NCBI GenBank assembly: GCA_033439295.1
Contig: JAVTLE010000011.1
Coordinates: 496,082 to 560,081 of the forward strand
Source of the DNA: Deuterostichococcus epilithicus
Lineage: Eukaryota > Chlorophyta > Trebouxiophyceae > Prasiolales > Stichococcaceae
Length of the DNA: 64,000 bases
Reading direction: 5' to 3'
This document shows, in pieces, positions 37,001-49,100 of this stretch; within the stretch, counting starts at the first letter, position 1, and each line of letters starts with the position of its first letter. A model generated the notes under the pieces. That model ran no database searches and had not been told where the DNA came from. It saw only the letters and a program-made list of their open reading frames with translations. The position numbers and the translations under genes were made by a program.

Positions 37001-40000
37001 GGCAGCAATGCCTTTCGGGTCCCTTCCCTCCCTGGCCGCACCGGGTACAGAGCGCAGTGCAGGCAGTCGATGCCTGGCCATCCTTGCCACTCGTGTCCAC
37101 TGCCCGGGATCGGGTCGGCCGAGCTGCTAGGGTCAGGCGCCTTCGAAAGCAGTGCAGAAGGGGGCACTGACCCAACGCCCGCTCGCGCCCTCACCTGCAG
37201 GCGGCGCTCTTCCGGCGCCGCACGCCCGACTCCCTGCGCTCCGTCAGCCATGTCGACACGCGCGACGTGCTGCCACAGGCCGGCTTCAAGCCGGCGACGC
37301 GGCTGCGCTCGGCCAGCGACTCTGGCGTCATCGCCGCCCCTGACGCCGGCTCAGGGCTCGCCGGTGCGCGCTGTACTCCTGCTGTGAGCCCGCACGTCAC
37401 AGCACCATCAGCTTTGTCGAAACGTTTGCAGAGAACCCCCTAGTTCCGTGGCTGAACATATCAGAGATCTGAAGCCACGGTAAGCCAGGCAGCGGCGGCA
37501 ACTCTCTGCATGCCGCCCCTGAGCGAGTGCGCTGCTCTGTGTCCCCATCTCGCAGACGGCGCCTCTGCTTGCCCCAGCTGCCGTGGAGACCCTGTTGTGA
37601 CCCCTCCAGCCCCTCTCCTCGTGCACACACGCTGCCCACTTCGCAATGCCAACCAGGCAATTGCGATGTTGAAACCGAACGCTCCGGCTCTGATCGTCTC
37701 GAGCTCCCAATGTCATGCAGGCCAGTTTCAGCGCAGCTCCACNCCGCTGCCGGCCGAAGTGGCGCCGNCCGACGTGACGCCTCGGGCGCCGCGCCGCAAC
37801 CTGCCGCCGCTGCCGCCGGTGAATCGCTTTGCGACGGGGTCGCTGCCGGCGGGCGTGCTACCCAGGCCGGTGCCTGGCACACCTCGCGCCCACATGGTGA
37901 GGCTGCAGCCCCGGGCGCACGACGGCTGCGCAGAGATGCGCCTGGCTGCCACCGCAACAACTCTGAGCTCCATCCTGGGATCTGGGCCAACATCGCCTTT
38001 TATGAAGCAGCCATCTGCCATTCTGCAATGTGTCGATTCGGGTGACAGGCGACGCGGCCTGCGCCCTCCTTTCCAAGCTATGTACGACCTTGCCTGCCCG
38101 ACATGGCTGCTCTGCCCTCGCAGCCCCTTCAGTGTGTTGAATGACACCAGCTGCACTGAAGCGTGTCTCATGTGGACACTTTCCTATGCCGCCGCAGGGC
38201 GTGCTGGTCGCTGAGCGGCGCAGGGCCTTTGAGCCCGAGCCGCTGCCGGCGGCGGCGACGGCGGCAGCCGCAGCCGTTGCTGCGGGCGGGAACCATCCTG
38301 CCGCTGGCTCCTNTNCGCTGCCGCGGCGCTACTNAGCTCCGGCCGCCGCGGCAGCCGCAGCCGCCGCGGCCGCCGATCCCCAGCTGCCTGGCACGACATC
38401 CGCCGCAGCGGCGCTCGCCGCGGCGCGGCCGCACAAGAAGTAGCCCTTTGCAGCCGCGGTCCCCGAGGATGCCATCAGTCCCGAGCAGCAGTCGTCAAAC
38501 CCCACGACGGCGGGCACGTCGGCATCGGCTAGCACGGGCACGACGGCGTCGACAGAAGCCCTGGCTGCGATCCAGACCGGCAGCAGCGCCGGCGCCGGCA
38601 GGGAGGCGGACCCACAGTCTGCCGCCAGCAGCAGCGCCGGCTCAGGCGGCGGCGGCGCGGCGGACGCGGCGGCGACCGCGGCCGCCGCTGCACTGAAGGC
38701 GGAGCCGCCAGCCAGTCTGCCTGCAGTGGCAGCGGCGGTGACCGCGATGCTGACGGCGGAGGGGTCAGAAGCCACTCAGGAGGAGGCCCTGGATCGCTGG
38801 CTGCAGGTGCGCAGGGTGGTTTCGTGAGCCAGCCGTGACTCATCCCTCGCGCTGCCTTCACAATTCTTACATGAATGCGTTGCAATTGATTTGTCCAAAC
38901 GTCTTTCAATTGCCCAAATGTATTGCATGCACTGCAATCACTGCAATGCTGAGTGCTGTAGAAAGTCGCAGCCGCTGAGGCAGAAGGGTGGACGCAGTTC
39001 CTTGTGCTCACTTCACCCTCTCCGCCTTGCTGTGCACAGAGTCCTACAGGCTTGGGAGCGGGAACTGCCGAAGGGCGCTTTGCCGTCCTGACCGTTTGAA
39101 TTGCAGACCCACCGCACCAGGAACGTGCTCTTGCTCGGTATCAACCCTCTGAAGCTGCCGCCGCACTGCCCCAGGGACCGCGCGCCGGCGGCGAGGCGGC
39201 GATTGAGCCGCGCGGCCTGGGCTCCCCGCAGCAGCGCTCGCTGGCGGGGCCCCGCCGCTGGCGCTCAGCCACGGAGGCAGAGCGGGAGTCGGCTGCGGCG
39301 CAGGCCGCGGCGTCGACCCAGGACCAGCTGCGATCTGTGTCGGCCTACGCGCTCAGCAGGTGCGCCCGCCCCCCACAAAACCTGGCCGTGCTGCAGCATG
39401 TGTGCCTCTGTCGGCGCTGCACTCGCCAGGATCCAAGGACCAGAGTGCGCATGTGCACGTGTCGGTGCCCCATCAGAGGCAGGCAAATCACACCATGCCC
39501 AGAGCATGTATTTCCGCATCACCCACGCACTCCACTGCAGCTACATGCGCCGGATTCGCTTGGGCCTTTACGTGCTGCATGCAGCAGTAGGCAGGCCAAT
39601 TTCATCCACCCCGTTTCAGTTGCATACGAGACTCTGTGTCAAAAGGATGTGACGACCCTATCGCAGGGCCCCAAGCGGGGCGGGCAGCTTCAGCGGGGCG
39701 GGTGGCCGGCGCGGCGGCGGCGGCCGGCGATGGCGCCGTCGCAAGTCGGTCTCGATTGGAGTGTCCTGGTCAGCAACCCGCTGATCGCGGACCTGTGGGG
39801 AGGCGACCTGTCTGCCGGCGGCCACGATGTCGCCGCCGGCGCCGCGGGGCTGGGCCCTCCGCCGCGGCCTGCCGATCGCATCTCCCAGCCCACCCGCAGC
39901 CTCGGCAGCATGTCCAGCAGCAGCGTGCCCGCCTGGAATGCAGGTGTGCGCACGCCCCTCTTCTGGCGCCCTTTGCATCTGCGTGGCCCATGCAGTCGGA

Positions 40001-41448
40001 CTCATTCCTGGCGCTTGCCCCGCCATGGCTGGCAACAAGATGTCATATCGATTGTGCGCGGCGTACTCACAGGGAGCACGGTCGGCTTCCTGCCCTGTAT
40101 CGCCCGTCCATGACGCTGCTGCCTCGTCTCACAGGGCCCCGGTCGATCAGCTTGCCGCCCGACGTGGGGGGGCATACCTTCGTCGCCCAGCGGGCCGGCT
40201 ATCCCGGGGGCGGCGGCAGCAGCGGCGGCCGGCGCCCTGCCGTGGGCGGCAGCAATGCCGCGCTGTCGCCAGCATACAGCCTCGCGGCCACGCCCAGGGA
40301 GGTGGACCACCGCACGGAGCACCACGCCGCAATCGTGGAGGTGAAGCCCCGCCGCCGCATGCTCCTGCAACTTCCCTGCCGCTGCTTCTCGTCACGTTGA
40401 ACCAAAGAAAGAAAGGAACTTCCCTGCTTCTCTCGTGTGTGACGAGGTCTGCAACACTGCGGCGGATTTTGTCGTCCCAGCTGGCTCGGCTGCTCATGGT
40501 GGCAGGTGAGCCCCTGTCACCGGTGTTCCGTCCCAGGTCGCGATTTTGCAGCGGCAGTCTACCCCATGAAGCATATTGCTGGGTGCCACATGCCAGCAGA
40601 CAAATCGACTGCCGCTGCAGGGGGTGGAGGCGGCGATAGCCCGCGCGCAAGCAGCGGCACTGGCATCCAGCCCGGCGCCGTTGGAGGCGGCGGCGCCATC
40701 ATTCGATGTCGGCACCGGGCCGCCGACGCCGTCGCCGGTGCGACGGCAGCAGGTCGCAGCCGCCGCCACGCAGCAGTCGCCTGAGCAGCGGGGCCTGTCA
40801 CCTGGAGACTCCTTCGCTCGTGCGCCACCGCGAGTCATGTCCGCGCCTAACGTCACCGAGATTCAGCCCGTGCAGCAGCTGACGCGGGCCACGGCCTCGA
40901 CGGCCGCCGTTGCGACGGGGCTGGGCGGCACGCCACGCAGCAGCACGGCGGCCGCGCCCCTGGAGGCTAGGCCGCAGCGGCGGCAGCAGTCGCTGGCCGG
41001 CCGCTTCCGCCGCTTCCGCACGCGCAGCTCGCAGCCGGCAGCCGCGACCGACGACGTGGCGGCTGGCGCCGGCAGCGCCCCCGAGCAAGGACGGCCGCAG
41101 CGGCTGGCGCTTGCGCTCGGGGCCCGCTTCCGCAGCGGGAGCAGCCCGCACCCTGGCGGCTTTTTGCCTGTGGCAGCAGTGGGGCACGACGCCACAGCGC
41201 CTGCAGGCGATGGAGCCGCGGGGCCGCCGCAGGCTGAGCCGGCCGCAGCGGCGGTTGACGACGCCGTGGCGGAAGCGGCAGCCGCGCTGCACAGGGCCGC
41301 GTCCGCCGAGGCAGCGGCGCCAGGGAGTGCAGCCAGGGAGCAGGACCCGCAGCAGCAGCCGTCAACGCCGCTGGACGGCCGTTTCCGCACTGCCGGCCAC
41401 TCCGAGAGTGGCTCGGATGGTGGACCACCACAATCACAAAGGCGGTAG
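31050..41448 (+). CDS. Receptor-like TKL kinase 2 (complete, long tail)
   Basis: Same architecture as kinase 1. One large first exon (31050 to about 31817) holds the signal peptide (MCIAAVYVLLCGSMAVADA) and three ectodomain modules (VGVLPCPTGS; PALVSALRSCATQLL; SATSVGAVTP). Further modules: about 31960-32328 (RRLLQGG, then FNAIDANITYCATS), about 32622-32732 (VLLPAAGPFVLAQEA), 32949-33145, about 33349-33503, and a membrane segment about 33929-34018 (GAIVGIVVGGLVFVAILVGV). Kinase exons: to 34888 (LGSGQFGK), 35029-35118 (VQDVAVKFL), 35350-35448, 35720-35848 (GGDLRGALDKD), 36033-36153 (VIHCDIKTSNVLL, IADVGVAQ), 36342-36397 (TFAYAAPELLLG), 36575-36712 (DVYSFGVVLWEIATG), 36944-36994 (PEARPDMKHCFDRIK). 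HRD is HCD; DFG is DVG. The intron after 36712 appears to start with GC. A very long Ala/Ser/Pro/Gly tail runs from 37201 to TAG at 41446-41448. N bases at 32127, 34561-34562, 36458-36486 and 37743-38334 make some joins unsure; a TAG lies in frame at 38441. Confidence 0.75.
33155..33170 (+). repeat. Short interstitial telomere-type repeat (TTTAGGG)
   Basis: TAGGGTTTAGGGTTT is just over two units of the plant-type telomere repeat. It lies in a kinase 2 intron, right after a splice donor (GTGCGC). Too short to prove a healed break; the same word is also the plant telo-box, a transcription-factor site. Confidence 0.75.
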
Positions 41449-43148
41449 CTGCAACATGGCAGCGGCTTTTCTGCGCCACGACCCGGCGTCCTGTCGAGTC
41501 ACAGCGGCACGAGCACTCTGGCCGACAATTGTGCGGCACGGCGCAGCGGCTGGAGGCCTTCGAAACTAGGCCTTCAGCAGCCGTAAGCGAGCCACTGGAA
41601 TATACATAGTTGAGCATGTTGGAGAGGCGCACGGCATTGTGGGCGGTGCTCGGGCGCGTGGGGAGCGAGGGGTAATGTAGGGGGATGCCTCACATTTTAG
41701 CTCATGCGGCGACTGCAGTGCATGATGGCGCTGTGCGCCGGAAAAGCCTGCAGCCGCAAGCGCAGGTCCAAATACCCACACATGATGCGCACAAGTTGCG
41801 CTGATGCCGCCGTCGGCATAATGACGCTCTGACCACCGTGCCGGCCGCCCTTCTATGGGCGCGCCCTTCTGGAGAGCCCGGCCGCATTTCATTTGTTGCT
41901 CGTGATTTCGTCATAATAATATTTGATTGCTTCACAAAATGTTGCATCCTCCTTTCGGCTGCAAGCACGCGTCAAAACGCCGAGTTTGGAGCGTGGGTTC
42001 ATTTATTGCGAATCGGCATGTTGAACGGCAATTCCGCTCGGAAGTGTACCATGCACGCTGGCCGCTGTTCAAATGACATTGTCTCATCCAATGACTCACT
42101 GCCTTTCGCGCACCAACACACTGCTTCCCTCCTTTGAAGTCATAGCCTAGAGCAGGCAATGCTGGTATCGCGAGTTCGGAATCACAGTCTGGTCTGCTAA
42201 GGAAGATTTTGTTCGCGCGCCACGTCACCCTCGCATAACTGTACTGCCCGTCAGCTGCCCCCAGAACTATTCCGTCATGGCCGCACAGAACCGCGCCACT
42301 CCCCGCTGCGCACCTGCCGACGCACGAAACATCCTAGCCCAGCGCTCATCGCAGCATCAGCGCAGCGCCACTACGTTGAGGTGGGCGGGCTGTCACATTA
42401 TCTCCTGATGTACCTCCTAAAATGGTGCTACAAGCCAGTTGCCCCCAGCATCCATCATGTCTTGAGAAGACAATGAATTCTAATACGCTGCAGCTCCTTT
42501 CAATGGATTTTCTATAAGAGAAAGCTCCCTTATCGCGGCCGGCCTGAGGTGCTTTCCGACTATATCTCCCGGTACAGTTTTCCTTTCAGCGCTGGGACCT
42601 GACCTTGCACCCTGAGAGTTGAGTTGCTGTGCTTGTCTCGAATTTCAGCCTCAAAGACAAGTCTCGGAACCGAGGAGCGCGGATGTTGCACGTCAGCGCT
42701 TGAGAAAGTGAACAACGGCGCTGCATTCGGCAAGGCTGCTGCTTGCATGCTGCCTTGTCATATTCAGTCAGAACCACATGCTGCCTTCTGTTATGGTCTT
42801 CCAAGTTAATCGTCGCCATCGCCTCACCCTGCCGTACTGCCGCCCACCACCACCACCTTCTCAGGCAGTCCAATCGCGACGGGCAGAATGTTGATGACGA
42901 GATGGCTGCTCGGACTCACGCTTACCCCAGAATGTCTATTAATCGCAGGTTGTTGGCGGTCATTCACACAGCACATCCCTGGCTCCACGAAAGACGGCGG
43001 CCGCGGCGCTGGCACATGCGAGAGCGGTGCCGAGCTGTTACTGACTGCCAATAAGGATTTCATTGGCCGCCCTCGACTACAGCTCGCCGCACCCAGTAAC
43101 GCAGCCGCCTCGAGCCAACGGCGGCGGGCAGGCCGGCAAGCAGCTGCA
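41449..43148. other. Intergenic between kinases 2 and 3
   Basis: No gene is supported. The frame after the kinase 2 TAG stays open for about 46 codons to a TAA near 41585. The rest is AT-richer than the genes and should contain the kinase 2 3' UTR and the kinase 3 promoter. I did not find a clear TATA box. Confidence 0.45.
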
Positions 43149-46100
43149 ATGGCGGCTGCGCCGGGGCATCGGGGGCAGGCGCCGCGGCCAAGCCTGGCAG
43201 CGCCAGCAGCCAGACCGCACAGGCTCCTGCCGCCGGCGGCGACACTGGTGCTCGTGACAGTGGGCCTGCTGCTGGCCGCAGGCCAGGCCCGCGGGACTTT
43301 GCTCACGCCCTTGCCACAGCAGGTGTGGCCAACAGGTGTCAGCAGCGGCGGCCGCCGCACGCTGCTTGGACGCATAACTTCATCACTGGAGCTTGAGCCT
43401 GCACCATCACCGGTCTCGTCTGACAGGACGGAGGGCTTCAGACTGGGCAGGGTCCCCGGCACAGGTGGGATTGCACCTGCCATGTGGGTGCAACAATGAT
43501 CCACTCGCACGCAGCTGCAGCTTCTGAGAAGTGCTGCAGCTGGCAATTGCAACTGGGGCGTCTCCATGCCGTCATGCTTGCCACAAGCAGCTGGCCACCC
43601 TGAGACGGCGCCACAGCTAGGGATTGCAGCCTGCAGCGTGTCCCAGTCGTGCCAAGCCATGGCACACCTGCTGACGACGTGGTGCCGCGGCAGGCCACAC
43701 GGACATAAGCAGCCTGGTGACAGAAGCTGAGCTGCCAGACGGTCGGGCAGTCCACCTGACAGACACATTCTACCGCGTCATCGGCCCAGAGGTGAGCGGC
43801 TGGTCGTGTGGTGCGCGAACGCTCCATGCCTGGGTGATCTGCTGAAGCGCCGCAGCATGTCTCTTGCACCAGTCGCCCTGCTGTTCAAAACCGTGGTGTT
43901 GTGCGCACGACAGCATCAACTGCCACTCATCTCGGTTCGTTCATTAATGTCGCCAGGGTACAACCACGACTGACACTGCACCACAGACGCTTCAGGAGTG
44001 TCAGCCATGCATGGCCGCCCGCAGGTGTTCCCACTCAACGAAGAGCTGCTCACGGACCTGCATCGCAGCATTAACTCGCTCTTCGGACTCTTCAACGTGG
44101 TGAGCGTTGTCGACGCTGCGCCCGCACGCTCAGCGCCGGTGACGCGGCTGGGGGCCGCACTGGCGCTCGAGCCGGCGCCTGCGCCGCGGTTGCGTGAGTC
44201 TGCCTGTCCAATGACACTCCTATTGCTTGCGGAGCGTCCAGTATCCTGTGCTGTGCCAGAACAGAAGGTCTCGCGTTTGCAGCAGCAGGGGCAGCACTGC
44301 AGCGACCATTGCCGGCTTCGGAGGCGTCTCGAGCAGACAAGCCTTTGCAAGCGCCTTGAACGTTGTTCCTCCTCCGCAGGCGCCGCGGCTGCGAACCGAA
44401 GGTTGCTGCAGGTTGGAGTCGAGTCGGTAGCCAACGACATCTCCAAACCCAGTCCGCCTGGCTCGCCCGGTGCGCCGCCGCCGCTGCAAGTCGGCCTGCC
44501 GCTGGTCAACAGCACCGAGGAGCAGCTCGACAGCGACTACGCTTCAGTGGTGCTGAACGTATCGTCCTACGTGACGCGGCAGTCCTTCTTCACGCGCCTC
44601 GCGCAGCAGGAGCTCGTCGCCCAGCACCTCACGCTGGAGAACAGCATGGCCGCCTTCGGCTACGAGGTGAACGCTGCGCAAAGCTAATCTTGCTACAGTC
44701 TAGGGTGTCCACGTATGAAACATAGCCGCGCCCCGCGCCGTATGTCGCAATCCCGGAGACAGACAAGTCCAGGCAACAAGTACATGTCCCAAAAATGCTT
44801 GTCGTGGAGGTGCGTGTTCACATGCGTGCCCTGCTGCTGCCAAGCGGCGCATTCGCATCACATCCGTGCACATCTGACCAAGTCGTCGAAACCTTGTTCA
44901 CAATATGCAACCGTGTGTGCACAGCCGCTCTAATAGTCAGAACTATATTATTAATGCACTGTAGTTTGATAGAAGGACCGCTGAGCGTAACAGGCCGAAA
45001 CATTCTGTGGCGTATCGCAACACAGCACACCTCAGAAGCGCAGCTGAGTTTAGCACGACGTTCCTGTTTTCGGTGGTGCAGGTGGAGTTTGTGCCTCAGG
45101 GGACGATTGTGCCAAGGGAGGGCATCGGTATGCTGTTGCGGCTGCCCGCGTCCATCAGCAACTACCCCCAGACCTTCTTTCAGGCGGTCTTCCAGGTGCC
45201 TCTGCAGCTGCGAGGGTTGCCATGTTTGCTTGGATACTTTGTCATTGACCCAGCGACAGTGAAGCTCTCGCCGCCTCTTGCTCAGAGACGAGACAGGCCC
45301 CGGCCCACTGTGTCAGCGCTCCCTACCGCTGATGTTGCGGCTCCTTGGCGGCTCACCCGCCGTCGCTCGCCTCATGCCTGCCGCCATTTGATTGTACTAA
45401 GGCTGCACACGGATGCCTGCTGCAGTTCAGCGGGAGTGGGGCGGTTCCGGTGGGCACGCCGGCGCAGTCGGCGCTCATGGCATATGTAGCAGATCAGGTG
45501 CCGGCGGCACTCGCCGTCAATGTCACCGACATCACAATCGCCGCTGGCGGTGCCACTGCCAATGTGACGCTGCTCTTCACTGTCAGCGCCACACTGTCGC
45601 AGTACAACGCCACGGTGCGCCGCCCTGGAAGCGCCGGCATGCATCGGGGTGTTGTGTAAAGTTTCAACACGATTGCGGGCTGCAGATTTTGGCTGCAGGT
45701 TTTGGCGGGTTTACCGCAAGCCTGCACACTTCGTCCTACAACCTCTCCTGATGCAAGGCGTCCACATCACCGCTGGCACTCGCGACACCCCTTCTGGGCC
45801 ACAAAACATGAAAGTGCATCGCAGGACCTGCGGCACGCACTTGCGCCGCATCTAGCAATCAACTTGGCGACTGTTGGCGTGCCGGGCACAGTAACACTGG
45901 TACTCACCCGCACCGGTGCCGATTTGGACCCTTTCATCGCGGTGCGCATCAAGCCTGCCGCCTGCAGAACCTTGCCTGAATACGAACGTGGCATCGCACT
46001 TTGAGGTGATTCGGCGAACCTGGTCGCAACTGAACCGGGACCAACACATCAGAGCCCAGAATCCCGACCCGGATGTCGCCAGCTCGGATGCTTGCAACCT

Positions 46101-49100
46101 GGCGCTCCCGCTGCTGCCGCAGCCCAAACCTCCGAGCCTGCTGTGCAGTGGGGTCTTAACACGTGGCGGCGCTTCCCTGCCTGTGCAGCTGAAGCAGGAG
46201 ATCGCTGCAGGCGCTGGCCAAACCATCCAGACCGTGCCGTGCGCGCCTCTATTTCCTCACTGTGCATGCTCTTCCCACTCCCTGCCTGCCTGCCTGCCTG
46301 CCCGCCCGCCTGCTTGCTGCGGGCATCTTCATAGTGACAGTTGGCATCTGATGGCCATGACACGACGATCGGTGCTGGCAGGCTTCCCGGGTACAAGGGA
46401 CCGGCAGCGGCGGCTGCGTCTGGCGGCAGCTCTGGCGTTTCTGGCACCGAAGTCGCGGGCGTCACCGTGGGCATTGTGACCGCCTGCGCGCTGCTTGCCA
46501 TCGCTGCAGGAGGTGCGCTACTGACGCTTGATCAAACAGAGCTGCACAGGTCCCATAGCTGGCTCAGGGCGCGCTGCAGCGCGTCACTGCCAGCGGTTGC
46601 CGAACGACGTTTCCAGATCGCTCTCCACCTTCTGAAATGCCGTCTCTGGAGTGGCTGCTGCGCTTTTCTGTCATGGGAACCGTCGATGCTTGGCTTCGAT
46701 GTGTGGTGTGAGGCAAGCAGCACGCCAAATCAATTTCCTGGTGCTTGCAGCCTTGCTCATCAGGCGACGACGAAGGCGAGCCGCAGCCGCTGCAATCCTC
46801 GTCGAGTCGGACAGCTGCAGCCCGAAAAGTGAGTCCGCCGTGTCATGACTGTGCGGCAACGGCGCCTCCGACGATCAGGTCGTTCGTGACTATCTGTCAG
46901 CACATACTCATGAGGCAAACGCAGAGAGACACGCTCAAGCACCACTGCCGGCCCTCCCAGTGGGACTGCCCTGCAAAATTACACTGTTCACTATCTGGGC
47001 CCAAGCTTTGGTGACCGTCCTGATGTGGTGTGCTCTCTCCCGTATGCTTGTCAATATGCTATAGGTCGGCACCTGCCCCTCCCCTCAAATGCTGAGTGCC
47101 ACCGCAGGCAAGCTGGCGGCCCCAGAGGTGCGTGACCAGAAGATGCAGGGCTGGGCCATCTCGCACGACCAGATCGAGATCTGCCGGCATGAAGACGGCT
47201 CCGAGTGGCTCCTAGGCGCAGGCGCGCCCTTCCATCTGCTGCGTGCATGCATCCGGCTGTCTTGCGCTGCAATTTCCTCGCTGCAAGAGCTCTGCCATCG
47301 TCGTGAGACACCAATTGCGGTTGGCGCTTGGGAGCACGAGAGGCAGATCGGTCAACTAATTGCACTTCGCTGCTGTTCCGCGCAGGCAGCTTCGGCAAGG
47401 TGTTCAAGGCACTGCGGGGCGGCGTGCAGGACGTCGCCGTCAAGCAACTGCTGCACGCCGGGGACGGTCAGCTGGAGCAGTTTGTGGAGGTGTGGGACTT
47501 ACTGCCCGCTTGGGTGCAGCCTGCAAACTCAACCGCTTGCGGCAGACCCTGGATGTTACAGAGCCGGCGGTTGTGGCCCTGGCCCCTTGCCCTGGCCTCT
47601 TGCTGCACGACATGCATCCCTGTGCTCTGCCGTTGCGGAACTGAATCAAGTGGCATTCGACCATGTACGATACAGCGGATGCATGGCTGAGCTCGCAGCA
47701 CGCACTGAATTTCGGTGCAATCCCGTGCAACCGCAGGAGGTGGGCATCCTCAAGAGCCTCAACTACGACCGCAACATTGTGCAGTTCTACGGCGCCTGCC
47801 TGCAGCCGGGGCGCGACCCGCTGCTGGTGTGCGAGTACATGGAGGTAAGTTCGACACGCTCGTCAAACGTGATATCAAGTCGGCACGCCCCCTTACGTCC
47901 GTGGGCGACACGCGTGCTACAAGAACCGAGGCAATGAGGTGTTACCTCGCTGTTAAGAGAGGGGCTCGTTCCCAATCAAACAACTTTGTTGTTTGGCCCA
48001 GGGCGGCGACCTGTGCTCCGCCATCCAGCAGGACGCGGAGGGGGCGCTGAAGTGGCACGCCAAGGGCCACCAGATCGCGCTGGACATCGCGCGCGGCCTC
48101 TACTTCCTGCACTCCCACGAGGTGTGCGCGGCGAGACCCGGCAAGACAGCGGTCGCAGACTCGAACCTGGTGCAGCTGGCAGCGCCGCGCAGCAGTCGGA
48201 CCTTGGCCCCCATCATTGCCGATCCTGCTCAGGGGAGGTGACGGGTTGTCCTCAGCTGCAGTCCGCAACCCCTGCCGCATCCTCGTACGCGTGCACATAC
48301 CTGTACGGGCAGGGAGACGGAGGAGGGGAGGAAGATCTCATGGAACAGTTGGCTGAAATGCTCAGCGCTCCTTGTGCAGGTCATGCACGGGGACCTGAAG
48401 ACACGCAACGTCCTTCTGAGCAAAAATCACTCAGCAAAGGTGACACTGGCAAGCCAGCAGCAGCACCTGGGCACCCTGAACCTGAAACCAGCGCAGAGTG
48501 AGCGGCAGTAGTGTCGACATCGCATTTTGCGCCGGTGCACTCAGCGTTGGCACCTGAACCTGCGCCGCTGCGGCCGTGCCCAAACGCCGGCACGGTCGCT
48601 CATCCAGTGAGCACACTGACGATTTCCGTTGCCCAGGTCGGTGACATGGGGCTGGCCCAGATAGTCGACCAAGCCAGCGACACTCCCAACGTCCCCGTAT
48701 GTGAGTCCACTGTCTCAAGCTTTGTATACGTGGCGCCACAGTGCACATGCAGCATATGAGCACACTCGCAGGGGCAAGACACTGCCAGATAGCAGCTCCT
48801 ACTGCTGCCCTGCCATCGTACCATGATGTGCCATTGTGCTGTCACAGGGACATTCGCATATGCAGCGCCCGAGATGCTGCTTGGTGACGTATGCACCCTG
48901 AAGAGCGACATCTTCTCGATGGGCATCGTCTTGCACGAGGTGTGCGCATGTCCTCGTAGTCATGAGATCATGCAACTCTCAGCAAGTCAACATCGTGTCG
49001 CCCTCCCTGCGGAACTTGTGAATGCCAGCCATTCTGACGCCCCGTGCTAGCGCTGCAGATCGTCACGGGCATCATGCCGGTGTCTCGAGGTGCGGCCGGC

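Noticed and set aside
38436-38454. Tiny intron GTAG...GCAG that would remove the TAG in the kinase 2 tail
   Set aside because: It would be about 14 bases, too short to be spliced.
40798-41390. Long minus-strand open frames opposite the kinase 2 tail
   Set aside because: Mirror images of an Ala/Pro/Gly-rich plus-strand tail; composition is explained by GCC/GGC codons read backwards.
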